DNA of 64,000 bases from Myxococcales bacterium (GCA_016709545.1 JADJMO010000033.1:1-64000); one strand, 5' to 3'; counted from the first letter of the stretch, positions 1-7,871 are shown. The notes: generated from the sequence alone by a model not told the origin. Numbers and translations are program-made.

Positions 1-338
1 GGGCGAATCGCGCGCGTGTCCAGCGCGACGTCGTGCAGATCCTCGAGTGAGCTCGCGAGCAGCGGATCGTCGCCGCGCGTTACCGTCAGGACTGCGTTCT
101 CGACGCGAAGGACGAGGCTTGCCGGGGTGCGCCGTAACAGGAAGCCGAGGAGCAGGGTGCCGAGGAACCCCAGCAGGCCAACGAGCCGATCGAACAAGAA
201 CCCGGCCACCAAGGCGACGACCACGGCGGCGACCAGCACGGGGACGGCGACCAGGCGCGAGTGGGTGGCGGCCAGCGCGGCTGGCTCGAACACCAGCTCT
301 CTCGGCGGCGTGGTCGCAGGGGTGCGGTACGGCTTCAT
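1..338 (-). CDS. Membrane protein of unknown function, 3' end outside window
   Basis: An open frame reads leftward from ATG at 336-338 and runs off the window edge without a stop (112 codons visible). Residues 1-30 are polar (MKPYRTPATTPPRELVFEP). Two closely spaced hydrophobic stretches follow at about residues 31-47 (VAVPVLVAAVVVALVAGF) and 51-68 (DRLVGLLGFLGTLLLGFLL), then RRTP and a soluble beta-rich stretch (ASLVLRVENAVLTVTRGDD). This looks like a two-helix membrane anchor followed by a cytoplasmic PH-like or similar domain, but the family is not recognised. It is divergent from the lipoprotein gene at 420, with about 80 bp between them. Only the N-terminal part is visible, so function is open. 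Confidence 0.6.
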   Translation of the reverse strand, partial: MKPYRTPATTPPRELVFEPAALAATHSRLVAVPVLVAAVVVALVAGFLFDRLVGLLGFLGTLLLGFLLRRTPASLVLRVENAVLTVTRGDDPLLASSLEDLHDVALDTRAIR

Positions 339-419
339 GTCGGAGGATGGGCGCCTCGACCGTCTACCAGGTCGGTCCGTCGCCTCGACGATAGGCGGAA
401 GTGGCGACACGAAGCTAGA

Positions 420-2150
420 ATGACCGTCCATCGTGGCGCGGAGGTGCTCGTGAGATCAGCGGTGCTCGGCCTGGGATCCATCCTCGCGCTCCTCGCGGGC
501 TGCGGCAGCAACGCGACCGAGGCGACCGACGACGCGGGTCCCACCGAGGGTGGCGTCGACACCGCGCCGCCGACCGACACGTGCACGGCCTCCGTGCAGG
601 TCTCGCCCACCGCGCCGCTCGCCCAGCTCGGCGCCAAGGTCGCCACCAAGGTGCAGCTCACGCTGGCCGACACCGGCGGCGCCGCGGGGCCGCACCCGCT
701 GAAGGTCGTGCTCGTTTCGCCGGCAGGCAAGGAGCTCGCGAAGCTCCTCGACACGCCGAACGCCGAGAGCCTCACCGGCGGCAGCCTCGGCAAGCCGTTC
801 ATCGACGTCGTCCCGGGCGACGTGGCGGGGCTCGCGCCCGGCAAGTATGCGATCAAGGCCACGCTCGGGTGCCCGGCCGTCGCGACCGCCAAGCCGGGCG
901 AGGCGCAGGCCGATCTGTTCTTCGCGCGGCTCGGCGCCGTGAGCGTCGGCGTCGGTGCGGGCGACGGCGCGCGCGTGCCGCTCATGTACCACGCGATCGG
1001 CGGCACCCAGTACGCGTACTACCCGATCGACGGCGCCAAGGTCGCGGCCACCTCGTTCGCCGATCCCGCGGCCGGCGAGGCCGACCTCGACAGCGCACCG
1101 AGCACGATGCGCGCGTTCCCGGCGACGCCATGGGCCGACCTCGACACCCCGAAGACCGCGGCCGACGGCTCGGTCGTCGAGGACGGCGTGGCGTACCCGG
1201 TCTCGCTGACCCTCGGCACCAAGCCCGATCTCACGTTCACGCTCGGCAAGACGACGGCGACGGCGGCGGGCGCGGTCGCGGCGGGCGTCGGCATCGCCGG
1301 CGCGCCAGCGGTGCGGGTCGCGATCGACGGCCAGGCGGCCACCGATCCGGCGACCGCGCTGGTCGACGGCGGTGCGCAGACGATCCGGCTCGCCGCCTCG
1401 CCGGTGCCCACGATCGGGCGCTTCGACGTCACGGTGAAGTGGCACTTCGAGGCGAAGGGCGCCGCGGGCTGGGCCCCGATCGCCGGCACCGATCAGAGCG
1501 CGGTGCTGCGGTTCTACGGCGTGCTCGGCAACGAGCAGGGCACGACCGCGCCGAACCTGCCTTGGGTCGCGGTCGTCGACCTCGGCACCAAGGCCGCGAC
1601 CGGCAAGGCCGCCGCGGCCGACGTGCGCGCCGCGCTGGTGAAGGAGATCTACGAGAACTTCGGCCTCAAGTACGACCGCAAGAGCGGCGCCTCGTTCTAC
1701 ACCACCTACAGCTCGGGCTTCGGCGCGGCGCGGTTCGATCTCGGCCTCTTCCTCAAGCGCTCCAGGGGCACCACGGTCAACTGCACCGACTGCGCGAGCA
1801 TCCTCTCGACCTACACCAACATGCTCGGCGTGAAGTTGCACTACGCGATCATCCAGGGCTCGGGCACCACCGGGTTCTCGCTCAACCCGATCATGGGCAT
1901 CGGCTCCACGGTGTTCGGCTCGCCGTTCGACAGCGGCCGCATGAGCTTCAACTACCACGCGGTCACCACCCAGGACTCGACCAAGACCATCAACGACGCC
2001 ACGCTCGCCGTCGACGGCGACACCGATCCCAAGACCGCGCCGCAGACCAAGCTGCTGGTGCAGGATCTCACCGGCACCAACTACCTCACCCGCCTCTCGC
2101 CAGGCACCCCAGCGTTCACCTACGCCGACCAGGTCACCGCGGTTCGCTAG
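420..2150 (+). CDS. Secreted lipoprotein with transglutaminase-like Cys-His-Asp arrangement
   Basis: The protein has about 576 residues. The N-terminus carries a lipoprotein signal ending in ALLAGC, followed by an acidic linker (TEATDDAGPTEGGVDTAPP). ATG at 420 is taken as start; GTG at 450 is equally plausible and leaves a shorter signal. The middle is beta-rich and resembles stacked Ig-like segments. Near the C-terminus the run NCTDCASILSTYTNMLGV, then FNYHAVTT and INDATLAVDGD, gives a Cys, His and Asp in the order and rough spacing of the transglutaminase-like peptidase fold. That assignment is inference from the motif layout, not a recognised family hit. The stop codon is followed within 4 bp by a hairpin repeat that may terminate transcription. 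Confidence 0.8.
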   Translation: MTVHRGAEVLVRSAVLGLGSILALLAGCGSNATEATDDAGPTEGGVDTAPPTDTCTASVQVSPTAPLAQLGAKVATKVQLTLADTGGAAGPHPLKVVLVSPAGKELAKLLDTPNAESLTGGSLGKPFIDVVPGDVAGLAPGKYAIKATLGCPAVATAKPGEAQADLFFARLGAVSVGVGAGDGARVPLMYHAIGGTQYAYYPIDGAKVAATSFADPAAGEADLDSAPSTMRAFPATPWADLDTPKTAADGSVVEDGVAYPVSLTLGTKPDLTFTLGKTTATAAGAVAAGVGIAGAPAVRVAIDGQAATDPATALVDGGAQTIRLAASPVPTIGRFDVTVKWHFEAKGAAGWAPIAGTDQSAVLRFYGVLGNEQGTTAPNLPWVAVVDLGTKAATGKAAAADVRAALVKEIYENFGLKYDRKSGASFYTTYSSGFGAARFDLGLFLKRSRGTTVNCTDCASILSTYTNMLGVKLHYAIIQGSGTTGFSLNPIMGIGSTVFGSPFDSGRMSFNYHAVTTQDSTKTINDATLAVDGDTDPKTAPQTKLLVQDLTGTNYLTRLSPGTPAFTYADQVTAVR

Positions 2151-2153
2151 CTC

Positions 2154-2200
2154 AAGGCCTGTCGAAGAATGCCCCCGGGCTGAAAGCCCGGGGCACCGAC
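2154..2200 (+). repeat. GC-rich palindromic repeat (REP-like), copy 1
   Basis: This 47-bp element starts 4 bp after the stop codon at 2150. Its core is a near-perfect hairpin (GCCCCCGGGCTGAAAGCCCGGGGC). A second copy, 43 of 47 bases identical but inverted, lies at 4222-4268 right after the stop of the convergent gene. It resembles REP-type intergenic hairpins that sit at gene ends. A terminator role is possible, although no T tract follows. No other copy was seen in the window. Confidence 0.7.
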
Positions 2201-2310
2201 GGCCGCTGAAGCCCGGGGCATCGACCCCGGGCTCGACGTCACGCTGGACTGGCTGAACTCCCTTCTGCGGTCCGTTGCAGCGCGACGTCCAGCCAGTGAC
2301 TTGGGACGTG

Positions 2311-2337
2311 AAGCCCGGGGTGAAAGGCCCCGGGCTT
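2311..2337. other. Perfect hairpin at intron insertion site
   Basis: AAGCCCGGGG at 2311-2320 pairs perfectly with CCCCGGGCTT at 2328-2337 around a 7-base loop, 10 bp in all. Group IIC introns are known to insert just downstream of intrinsic-terminator-like hairpins, and the intron begins about 5 bases after this one. The hairpin shares its GCCCGGGG core with the flanking REP-like repeats, so it is probably one unit of that cluster. Confidence 0.75.
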
Positions 2338-2762
2338 GCGGTGTGTGCGCCCATCATGGGCACGACCTTGCGGGTGCAAGTCCCGCCGAGAGGAGACCAT
2401 CCCGATCGAAGCGAATCGCAACTGCGGAAGGGTGACCGACCGTGGGGAGGAAGCGAGGAGCGAACCCGCGGGCCGATGAACAAGAACCCGATACGAGGCG
2501 ACGACGAGCAGGACGAGCGAGCACACGATCGCGAAGCCCCGGAATGGTCGAGGCTCAGGCGTCGTAGATCGGGCGGTCGCGCGGCGAAGGCCGTGTTCTT
2601 ACCTGGGGAGATCTCGCCTCACGCCCGAAAGGGCGACGCAGTGAAGCGGAGCGAGAAGTCAGCCGAGGCCGTAGTAGCGGACGCGGAGCCGAGCAGGGAC
2701 CCCCCGAACCTCGGAAGCCTCTGACGGCGCGAAGGGCTGAACGATGGGAGAGCGAAACGATC

Positions 2763-4131
2763 GTGCGTCTCAAGAGCAAAGGGCCACAGATGTCGAGGCA
2801 ACTCGAGCTACCGGAGGAGGCAGGGGCGAAACCCCGACGGCCCCCGGAGCGTGGAAACGCCGATGGCGACGCACGGCGACGAGCGCTCGGGAACGAGCGA
2901 CCTGATGGAACGCGTGTGCGAACGCGCAAACCTCAGGCGCGCTGAAGCGGGTGAGGAAGAACAAGGGCAGCGCCGGCATCGACGGGATGACGGTGGACGA
3001 GCCGCCAGAGCACCTCAAGACGCACTGGCCCGCGCTGCGTGAGCAACTGCTTGCGGGCACGTACCAGCCGTCCATGGTGCGACGGCACGCGATCCCCGAA
3101 ACGCGGCGGTGGGGTATGAGAGCTCGGCATCCCGACCGTCGTCGATCGGTTCATCCAACAAGCCATCCTGCAGGTGCTGGGTCCGCGATTCGACCCGACC
3201 TTCTCGCAATACAGCTACGGCTTTCGGCCACGGCGCAGCGCCCACGACGCCGTCGTGCAAGCGCAGCGATACGTGAACGACGGCCGGCGCACCGTGGTGG
3301 ACGTGGATCTGGAGAAATTCTTCGACCGCGTGAACCACGACGTGTTGATGGGTAGGCTGGCCAAGCGCATCGTGGACAAGCGGCTGCTCGGGCTGATCCG
3401 CCGCTACCTGGAAGCGGGGATGCTCGCGGATGGGATCGCGATCGAGCGTCATGAGGGAACGCCCCAGGGCGGCCCTCTCTCGCCGCCCTCGCGAACGTGC
3501 TCCTCGACGAGGTCGACAAGGAACTGGAGAAACGCGGTCACGCCTTCGTGCGCTACGCCGACGACTGCAACGTCTACGTGCGGTCCAAGCGGGCGGGCGA
3601 GCGCGTGATGGAGCTGCTTCGGCAGCTCTTTGCAAGCCTCAGGCTCCGAGTGAACGAGTCGAAGAGCGCCGTCGACAAGGTGTGGAACCGCAAGCTCCTC
3701 GGCTACTCCCTATGGGCAGCCAAGGGGCGAGTGGCGAAGCACCGCGTCGCACCAACGGCCCTGGAAATGATGAAGATCCGCGTGCGTGAGGTCACGCGCC
3801 GAAGTCGAAGCCAGAGCATCACGAGGGTCGTGCAGGACCTCCGGTCATACCTCGTCGGGTGGAAGAACTACTTCCGCCTCGCCGATACACCGGGGTCTTC
3901 CGCGCGCTCGACGAATGGATTCGGCATCGGCTACGAGCGCTTCACCTCAAGCACTGGCGCCGAGGAACGACGATCTATCGCGAACTGCGCGCCCGGGGAC
4001 TGCCCGAGCATGCGGCCGCCAGAGTCGCCGCGAACGGCCACCGCTGGTGGAGGAACTCCGCCATGCTGATCAACATCGCCTTCCCCACCAGCTACTTCGA
4101 CGGCCTGGGCCTCCCCAGACTCGCCGCGTGA
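2763..4131 (+). pseudogene. ltrA: Group II intron reverse transcriptase/maturase, frameshifted
   Basis: The class C intron-encoded protein is recognisable across its length but spread over several frames. The pieces are an N-terminus (QMSRQLELPEEAG), ATHGDERSGTSDLMERV in a second frame, ALKRVRKNKGSAGIDGMTV in a third, and then YGFRPRRSAHDAV. The RT core follows (GTPQGGPLSP, then the catalytic FVRYADDC). Last come the maturase region and C-terminal NSAMLINIAFPTSYFDGLGL. Frame changes fall near 2850, 2936, 3095, 3489 and 3888, and a TGA at 3117 interrupts RELGIP. The catalytic YADD is intact but the gene cannot make one protein as written. Real decay or base-calling indels are both possible; the nonsense codon favours at least some decay. 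Confidence 0.85.
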
Positions 4132-4143
4132 CCTCAACCAATC

Positions 4144-4220
4144 GAACCGCCCGGTGCGGACCCGCACGCCGGGTGGTGTGGCAGGGGTCCCGAGGGTTTT
4201 CCTCGGGCCCCTATGCCGAT
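4144..4220 (+). ncRNA. Group II intron domains V and VI
   Basis: Bases 4144-4181 form the short conserved domain V hairpin (GAACCGCCCGGTGCGGACCC, then GCACGCCGGGTGGTGTGG). Domain VI follows as AGGGGTCCCGAGG, a GTTTT loop and CCTCGGGCCCCT, with the intron ending near 4220. This is the catalytic and branch-point part of the ribozyme. Base pairing looks complete, so splicing could still work if a maturase is supplied in trans. Confidence 0.8.
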
Positions 4221-4221
4221 T

Positions 4222-4268
4222 GTCGGTGCCCCGGGGCTTCAGCCCGGGGGCATTTATCGACAGGCCTT
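4222..4268 (-). repeat. GC-rich palindromic repeat (REP-like), copy 2, inverted
   Basis: This is the reverse complement of the element at 2154-2200, with 43 of 47 positions matching. It begins immediately after the stop codon of the leftward lipoprotein gene (4268-4270), so each of the two convergent genes ends in its own copy. The intron's 3' splice junction abuts it. Confidence 0.7.
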
Positions 4269-4750
4269 CAGCGGTGTTCGCCGCCGCCGCCCGAGCCCTG
4301 CGCGCACCGTCGCCGCCAGCCCTTGCCCCAGTAGCTGTCGCCACCGCGCGCCACGTACACGTCGATGTCTCCGAGGAAGCCGACGTGCTTCACGGCGCGC
4401 ATCGCGACGCACAGCTGGTTCAGGGCGAGGTCGTCGCTCGATCCGATCGACGTGTAGACCTCGACGGCCTCGCTCAGCAGGATCTTGGCGACCGGGTTCT
4501 TGTACGCGCACACGCGCACGATGGCCTTCGCGAACCGCCCGCACTCGAGGTCGCCGCTCTTGCACCGCTGCTCGAGGTCTTCGGTCATCTCCTCGGAGAG
4601 CTCGTCGCTGTAGGGCGCCTTCTTGCGCGGCCCGTCGCACCGCGCCGCGGCCTTCTTGCGGTCCTCGTCGGTGGCGGGGCGGGTGCTCGTGCCGCAGCCG
4701 ACGAGCGAGACGACGAAGCCGAGCACCGCGGTCCTGCGAAGCCAGGGCAT
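4268..4750 (-). CDS. Lipoprotein, unknown function
   Basis: The protein has 160 residues. The signal MPWLRRTAVLGFVVSLVGC ends in a lipobox (SLVGC), followed by GTSTRPATDEDRKKAAARC. The mature part has several cysteines (CKSGDLECGRFAKAIVRVC, LNQLCVAMRA) and a glycine-rich tail. No domain is recognised. It is convergent with the gene at 420 across the intron-bearing repeat cluster and lies just downstream of the DUF4169-type gene at 4760, which is on the same strand. Confidence 0.8.
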   Translation of the reverse strand: MPWLRRTAVLGFVVSLVGCGTSTRPATDEDRKKAAARCDGPRKKAPYSDELSEEMTEDLEQRCKSGDLECGRFAKAIVRVCAYKNPVAKILLSEAVEVYTSIGSSDDLALNQLCVAMRAVKHVGFLGDIDVYVARGGDSYWGKGWRRRCAQGSGGGGEHR

Positions 4751-4759
4751 GCCGCCACC

Positions 4760-4960
4760 CTACTCGGGCTCGACCTCGTCGTCGTCGGAGGACAGCTTGG
4801 CGCCGTCGACGCGCCGGTCGAGGAGGGCCTTCTGCTTGGCCTCGAGCGTGCGCTCCGCGGTGGTGCGGCCGTGGAGCCGGACGTTGGTCTCCGCGCGCTT
4901 CTGGGCCTCGGCCTTCGCCTTGCGCTTCTTGAACTTGGCGAGGTTCACGACGTTGGACAC
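4760..4960 (-). CDS. DUF4169-like small basic protein
   Basis: The 66-residue product begins VSNVVNLAKFKKRKAKAEAQ and continues KRAETNVRLHGRTTAERTLEA. That matches the DUF4169 pattern of a short hydrophobic start (VNLxxxRK), a charged helix with an NRxxxGRTKAER-type motif, and a leucine-arginine tail. The function of the family is unknown. The GTG start at 4958-4960 is chosen because the DUF4169 motif begins there, although the frame stays open further upstream. The acidic tail (SSDDDEVEPE) is longer than usual. It ends 9 bp before the start of the lipoprotein gene at 4268-4750, so the two are probably cotranscribed. Confidence 0.65.
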   Translation of the reverse strand: MSNVVNLAKFKKRKAKAEAQKRAETNVRLHGRTTAERTLEAKQKALLDRRVDGAKLSSDDDEVEPE

Positions 4961-5051
4961 GAATCTCAGCGTACCAGGCGCCCGCGCGATGGCCACTCTC
5001 GCTAGTGCGGATGGGCGTAGAGCGGCGCGCGGCGCCGGACTAAGAGCCCTC

Positions 5052-5729
5052 ATGCGCGTCGCGACGATCCTGCTTTGCTTCGCGATGGGTTGTAGCTCGA
5101 CCAAGAGCGGACCGGTCGAGCCCGACGTCGACGCCGACGTCGAGGACGTCGAGGACGGTGCGGTCGACACGGAGTCCCCCGACACCGAGTCACCGGACAC
5201 CGCTCCGGCGGACACGGGGACGACCAAGACCGACACCGGCAAGCCGGACACCAAGCCGCCGGCCTGCATCCCCGTGGGCTCGCCGTCCACCTGCGCGAGC
5301 TACAGCGATTGTTGCGATTCGGGCGAGTGCATGAGCTCCGCGGGCAAGCCGGCACGCTGCTGCTGGACCCGTCTCACGAAGGTCGTCTGCAGCGCGGACG
5401 CCGAGTGTTGCGACGGCTACTGCACCGACGGCAAGTGCTGCGTCCCACCCGGGAAGACCTGCGCGCTCAACTCGATGTGCTGCTCGAACTGGTGCGGCTC
5501 GCGGATCACCACCGCGGTCGACGGCAGCGTGAAGCTCACCTCCGGCGTGTGCTGCGTGCCGGCGGATGGCGCGTGCAGCAAGCCCGAGGACTGCTGCTCG
5601 GGCAGCTGCGTCTCCGGCTCGTGCAAGTGCCTCGCGGCGGGCGCCGCGGTGCCGGCCTACGCTCAGGCGCAATGCTGCAGCGGCGCGTACGTCACGGCCG
5701 AGGCGGGCGTCGGCTACCGCTGCAAGTGA
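5052..5729 (+). CDS. Cysteine-rich secreted lipoprotein
   Basis: The protein has 225 residues. The signal MRVATILLCFAMGC ends in a lipobox, then comes a long acidic Asp/Thr/Pro linker (about residues 20-70) typical of Myxococcota surface lipoproteins. The mature domain is built from repeated cysteine clusters such as CASYSDCCDSGEC, CSADAECCDGYC, CALNSMCCSNWC and CSKPEDCCSGSC. These resemble small disulphide-knot modules. No enzymatic motif is visible, so a structural or binding role at the cell surface is likely. ATG at 5052 is the only start that places the signal peptide correctly. Confidence 0.8.
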   Translation: MRVATILLCFAMGCSSTKSGPVEPDVDADVEDVEDGAVDTESPDTESPDTAPADTGTTKTDTGKPDTKPPACIPVGSPSTCASYSDCCDSGECMSSAGKPARCCWTRLTKVVCSADAECCDGYCTDGKCCVPPGKTCALNSMCCSNWCGSRITTAVDGSVKLTSGVCCVPADGACSKPEDCCSGSCVSGSCKCLAAGAAVPAYAQAQCCSGAYVTAEAGVGYRCK

Positions 5730-5730
5730 G

Positions 5731-5803
5731 AAGCGGAGGCCGGATTCGAACCGGCGTCCTCCGACCTGCCGAGTCGGCGCGACGGCCACTGCGCTACCCC
5801 GCC
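5731..5803 (-). tRNA. tRNA-like gene with anomalous anticodon loop (GGC at 34-36)
   Basis: It folds as a complete cloverleaf: 7-bp acceptor stem with two G-U pairs, D arm GCGC-AGTGGCCG-TCGC, anticodon stem CCGAC/GTCGG, 5-base variable loop and T arm GCCGG-TTCGAAT-CCGGC. The 7-base anticodon loop is TCGGCAG, putting GGC (Ala) at 34-36 but C instead of the universal T at position 33. The Ala identity pair G3-U70 is absent and the discriminator is T. The 3' CCA is not encoded. The body is nearly identical to the other two tRNA genes here. It may be a diverged or non-functional copy. Confidence 0.55.
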
Positions 5804-5820
5804 GCTCCAACGTAGCAGGA

Positions 5821-5897
5821 TGGTTGCGGGGACCGGATTCGAACCGGCCTCCTCAGGCCTTGGAGGACCCGCGCGACGGCCACTGCGCTACCCCGCG
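5821..5897 (-). tRNA. tRNA-like gene with 8-base anticodon loop
   Basis: The scaffold is the same as its neighbours (D arm GCGC-AGTGGCCG-TCGC, T arm GCCGG-TTCGAAT-CCGGT) and CCA is encoded at 5821-5823. The anticodon arm is 18 rather than 17 bases: stem CGGGT/GCCTG, which includes two G-U pairs, around an 8-base loop CCTCCAAG. Dropping one C restores a normal loop CTCCAAG with T33 and anticodon CCA (Trp). Keeping it leaves TCC (Gly) with C33. An extra base in a C run may simply be a base-calling error. Confidence 0.6.
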
Positions 5898-5921
5898 CCC
5901 GGAGGATAACAGGCCGAGAGA

Positions 5922-5994
5922 ACGCGGGGACCGGACTCGAACCGGCCTCCTCCAGCTTGGCAAGCTGGCGCGACGGCCCCTGCGCTACCCCGCG
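5922..5994 (-). tRNA. tRNA-Gly(GCC)
   Basis: This is a canonical cloverleaf with acceptor CGCGGGG/CCCCGCG (7 perfect pairs) and T8-A9. The D arm is GCGC-AGGGGCCG-TCGC with G26. The anticodon stem CCAGC/GCTGG carries loop TTGCCAA, giving T33 and anticodon GCC. The variable loop is AGGAG and the T arm GCCGG-TTCGAGT-CCGGT. Discriminator T fits bacterial tRNA-Gly. CCA is not encoded. It is the first of three tandem tRNA genes on this strand and the only one with a fully regular anticodon arm. Confidence 0.85.
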
Positions 5995-6009
5995 CCCCCG
6001 AACGTTACC

Positions 6010-6654
6010 TCACGCGAGGAAGCCGGGGATCTCCCGGGCGAGCTCTGCGAGGGCGGGAATGCCGCGCGCGTCGATGCGGCCGAGGCTCGAGGGACGGTGC
6101 TGCAGCACCTGGCGCAACGCTGGTGCGCGCACCCACTGCAGGTCACACAACGCGAGCTCCTCGAGCACCATGAACGACGGGTGCCGGAAGATACGCGACA
6201 GGAGCGACACGTCGAAGTGCTCGCGGAACGCGAGGGTGCGCACGAAGCCGAGGTGCCACTCGAGCTCCAGCGCGGCCATCCACGGCGGCGCGAGGTGCAG
6301 GGGGAACGCGGCGAGGTGCTCCTCGATCCCGACCCCCGCGGCCATGCGCGTGATGAGCTCGCCGCGCGGATCGCGGCGCTCGAGGAGCCAGTCGGCGAAC
6401 ACGAGCCTTCGCGCAGGGTCGCCCGGGTCGGCGACGATCGCCGCCTCGAGCTCGGCGTGGTGGAAGCCGACGCGGTAGCCCTTGCGCTCGAGCTTCCGCA
6501 CGCGGTCGGCGAGCCGCGCGGGCTCCACCGGGGCCTCGATGCGCACCCTGGGCGGGCCGCCCAGCGGGCCGAACGCATGCTGGAGCCGCGTGCCCCGCAG
6601 CTGCAGCTCGACGAAGCTCGTCGCGCTCTCGAGGTGCACGCGCTCGTCGCTCAC
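6010..6654 (-). CDS. TIGR02996 repeat-companion domain protein
   Basis: The protein has 214 residues. The central stretch LEAAIVADPGDPARRLVFAD then WLLERRDPRGELI is the TIGR02996 signature, a domain found mostly in Myxococcota beside leucine-rich-repeat-like regions. The C-terminal part (VRTLAFREHFDVSLLSRIFR, then MVLEELALCDLQWVRAPALR) reads like degenerate leucine-rich repeats. The GTG start overlaps the stop of the upstream SDR gene by 4 bp (GTGA), so translation is probably coupled. The biochemical role is unknown. Confidence 0.8.
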   Translation of the reverse strand: MSDERVHLESATSFVELQLRGTRLQHAFGPLGGPPRVRIEAPVEPARLADRVRKLERKGYRVGFHHAELEAAIVADPGDPARRLVFADWLLERRDPRGELITRMAAGVGIEEHLAAFPLHLAPPWMAALELEWHLGFVRTLAFREHFDVSLLSRIFRHPSFMVLEELALCDLQWVRAPALRQVLQHRPSSLGRIDARGIPALAELAREIPGFLA

Positions 6655-7871
6655 CAGGGCACCTCCACGAAGTCCTTGAGCAGCACGCCGTGCAGCGGCG
6701 CGCCCGCGAGGCCGAGGGCGATGGGGTGCAGCACCCGCGCCGCGCAGTCCTCGGCCTCGAGCGCCGGCTGCACGTCGGGCCCGACGTGCTTGCCCTCGGA
6801 CGACATCCACCCCGGATCGACGCTCACCATGTGGATGCCCCGCGCGACGAGATCCGGGGCCGAGGTGCGGGTCAGCATGTTGAGGGCGGCCTTGGCCATG
6901 TTGGTGTGGGGGTGCCGGACCGGCTTGTCCTCGCGCGCGAACTGCCCCTCGACGGCGCTCACGTTCACCACGTAGCGGTCCGCGAACGGGGAGCGCGCCA
7001 GGTTCTCGACGAGCAGGTTGCAGACGAGGAACGGCGCGACGGCGTTCACGACGTGCACCTCGACGGCGTCGACCGGCGCGACCTCGCCGAGCGCCTTCAC
7101 CCAGCCGTCGTCCCGCTGCAGATCGAGGCGCGAGAGGCTGCCGACGACGAGCGGCAGGAGCGCGCTCTCCGCAGTTGGCTGCTCGCTGGCATAGAGCGCC
7201 TCGTAGTACGCGGGTGGGTGCCACACCGTCTGCGCGGCGTTGTTGACGAGGATGTCGAAGCTCGGACCGTCGCGGAACGCCTCGAGCGCCTCGAGGAGGC
7301 GGCGCAGATCGCGAAAATCGAGGCCGTGCACGTGCAGCCGTGCGCGCCACGCAGCGGCGTCGGGCTCCTCCGCGTAGCGCCGCTCGGCGGCGTGCGGGAA
7401 GCGGGTGGTCACGTGCACCTCGGCACCCGCGCGCAGCATGCGGAGGGCGGTCGCGTGGCCCACCTTGATGCGCCCACCCGTGAGCAGCGCGCGGCGTCCG
7501 CGCAGATCGAGCGGCGCTCGGCGCATGGCGAGCGAACGATCGCCGCAGTCGCGACAGAGGCTCGGGTAGTAGGCGTGCAGCTCGACGTAGGGGCGCTTGC
7601 ACGCATAGCAGGTGCGCTGCCTCCGCATGGTCGCCGGCTCCGCGGGCGTGGGCTCGCGACCGAGGCGCTTCTGCGCGAGGCCGCGGGTCGCGCGCAGGGC
7701 CTCGTCGTCGGCGCGGGTCTTCTGGCTCCGCGCGAGGCGCCGCTTCTTCTTGGCCGACTTCTGCAGGTGCGCGGCAGCCCGCTCGAGCGCGAGGAACGCG
7801 GGCGAGGACGGGTCGAGCGCGCGCGAGGCTTCGAGGAGCGCGAGGGCGGTGCGGAGCTGTTCTTCGTTCAC
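6651..7871 (-). CDS. Short-chain dehydrogenase with N-terminal zinc-ribbon-like segment
   Basis: The protein has 406 residues. Residues 1-80 are charged and helical, then CYACKRPY and CRDCGDRSLAM form a CxxC...CxxC zinc-ribbon-like knuckle. The SDR domain starts at about residue 125: ALLTGGRIKVGHATALRMLR is a nucleotide-binding loop with TGGRIKVG in place of the usual TGxxxGxG, and ILVNNAAQTVW is the NNAA motif. HPHTNMAKAALNML holds a candidate active-site Lys (K in MAKAAL) without the usual Tyr four residues before it. Substrate is unknown. The replaced Tyr (T/N at that site) makes classical SDR catalysis doubtful. Coupled to the repeat-companion gene downstream. Confidence 0.8.
   Translation of the reverse strand: MNEEQLRTALALLEASRALDPSSPAFLALERAAAHLQKSAKKKRRLARSQKTRADDEALRATRGLAQKRLGREPTPAEPATMRRQRTCYACKRPYVELHAYYPSLCRDCGDRSLAMRRAPLDLRGRRALLTGGRIKVGHATALRMLRAGAEVHVTTRFPHAAERRYAEEPDAAAWRARLHVHGLDFRDLRRLLEALEAFRDGPSFDILVNNAAQTVWHPPAYYEALYASEQPTAESALLPLVVGSLSRLDLQRDDGWVKALGEVAPVDAVEVHVVNAVAPFLVCNLLVENLARSPFADRYVVNVSAVEGQFAREDKPVRHPHTNMAKAALNMLTRTSAPDLVARGIHMVSVDPGWMSSEGKHVGPDVQPALEAEDCAARVLHPIALGLAGAPLHGVLLKDFVEVPW

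Larger units (their letters stand above)
2343..4220 (+). mobile_element. Group IIC intron, roughly 1.9 kb, with degenerate ORF
   Basis: The 5' end (GTGCGCCCATCATGGGCACG, then GCGGGTGCAAGTCCCGC) matches the start of class C bacterial group II introns. The 3' end carries domains V and VI and terminates near CCCCTATGCCGAT at 4220. Total length of about 1.88 kb fits the class. The intron-encoded reverse transcriptase lies between and lacks an endonuclease domain, as usual for IIC. Exact boundaries are uncertain by a few bases: GTGTG at 2341 is an alternative 5' end. It is inserted after a hairpin within a REP-like repeat cluster between convergent genes. The RNA domains look better preserved than the protein gene. 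Confidence 0.85.

Noticed and set aside
456..2483. Very long open frames opposite real genes (for example minus strand 456-2483, 32894-36169)
   Set aside because: They are arginine/alanine-rich mirror translations of GC-rich codons, with no signals, motifs or starts, and lie opposite well-supported genes.
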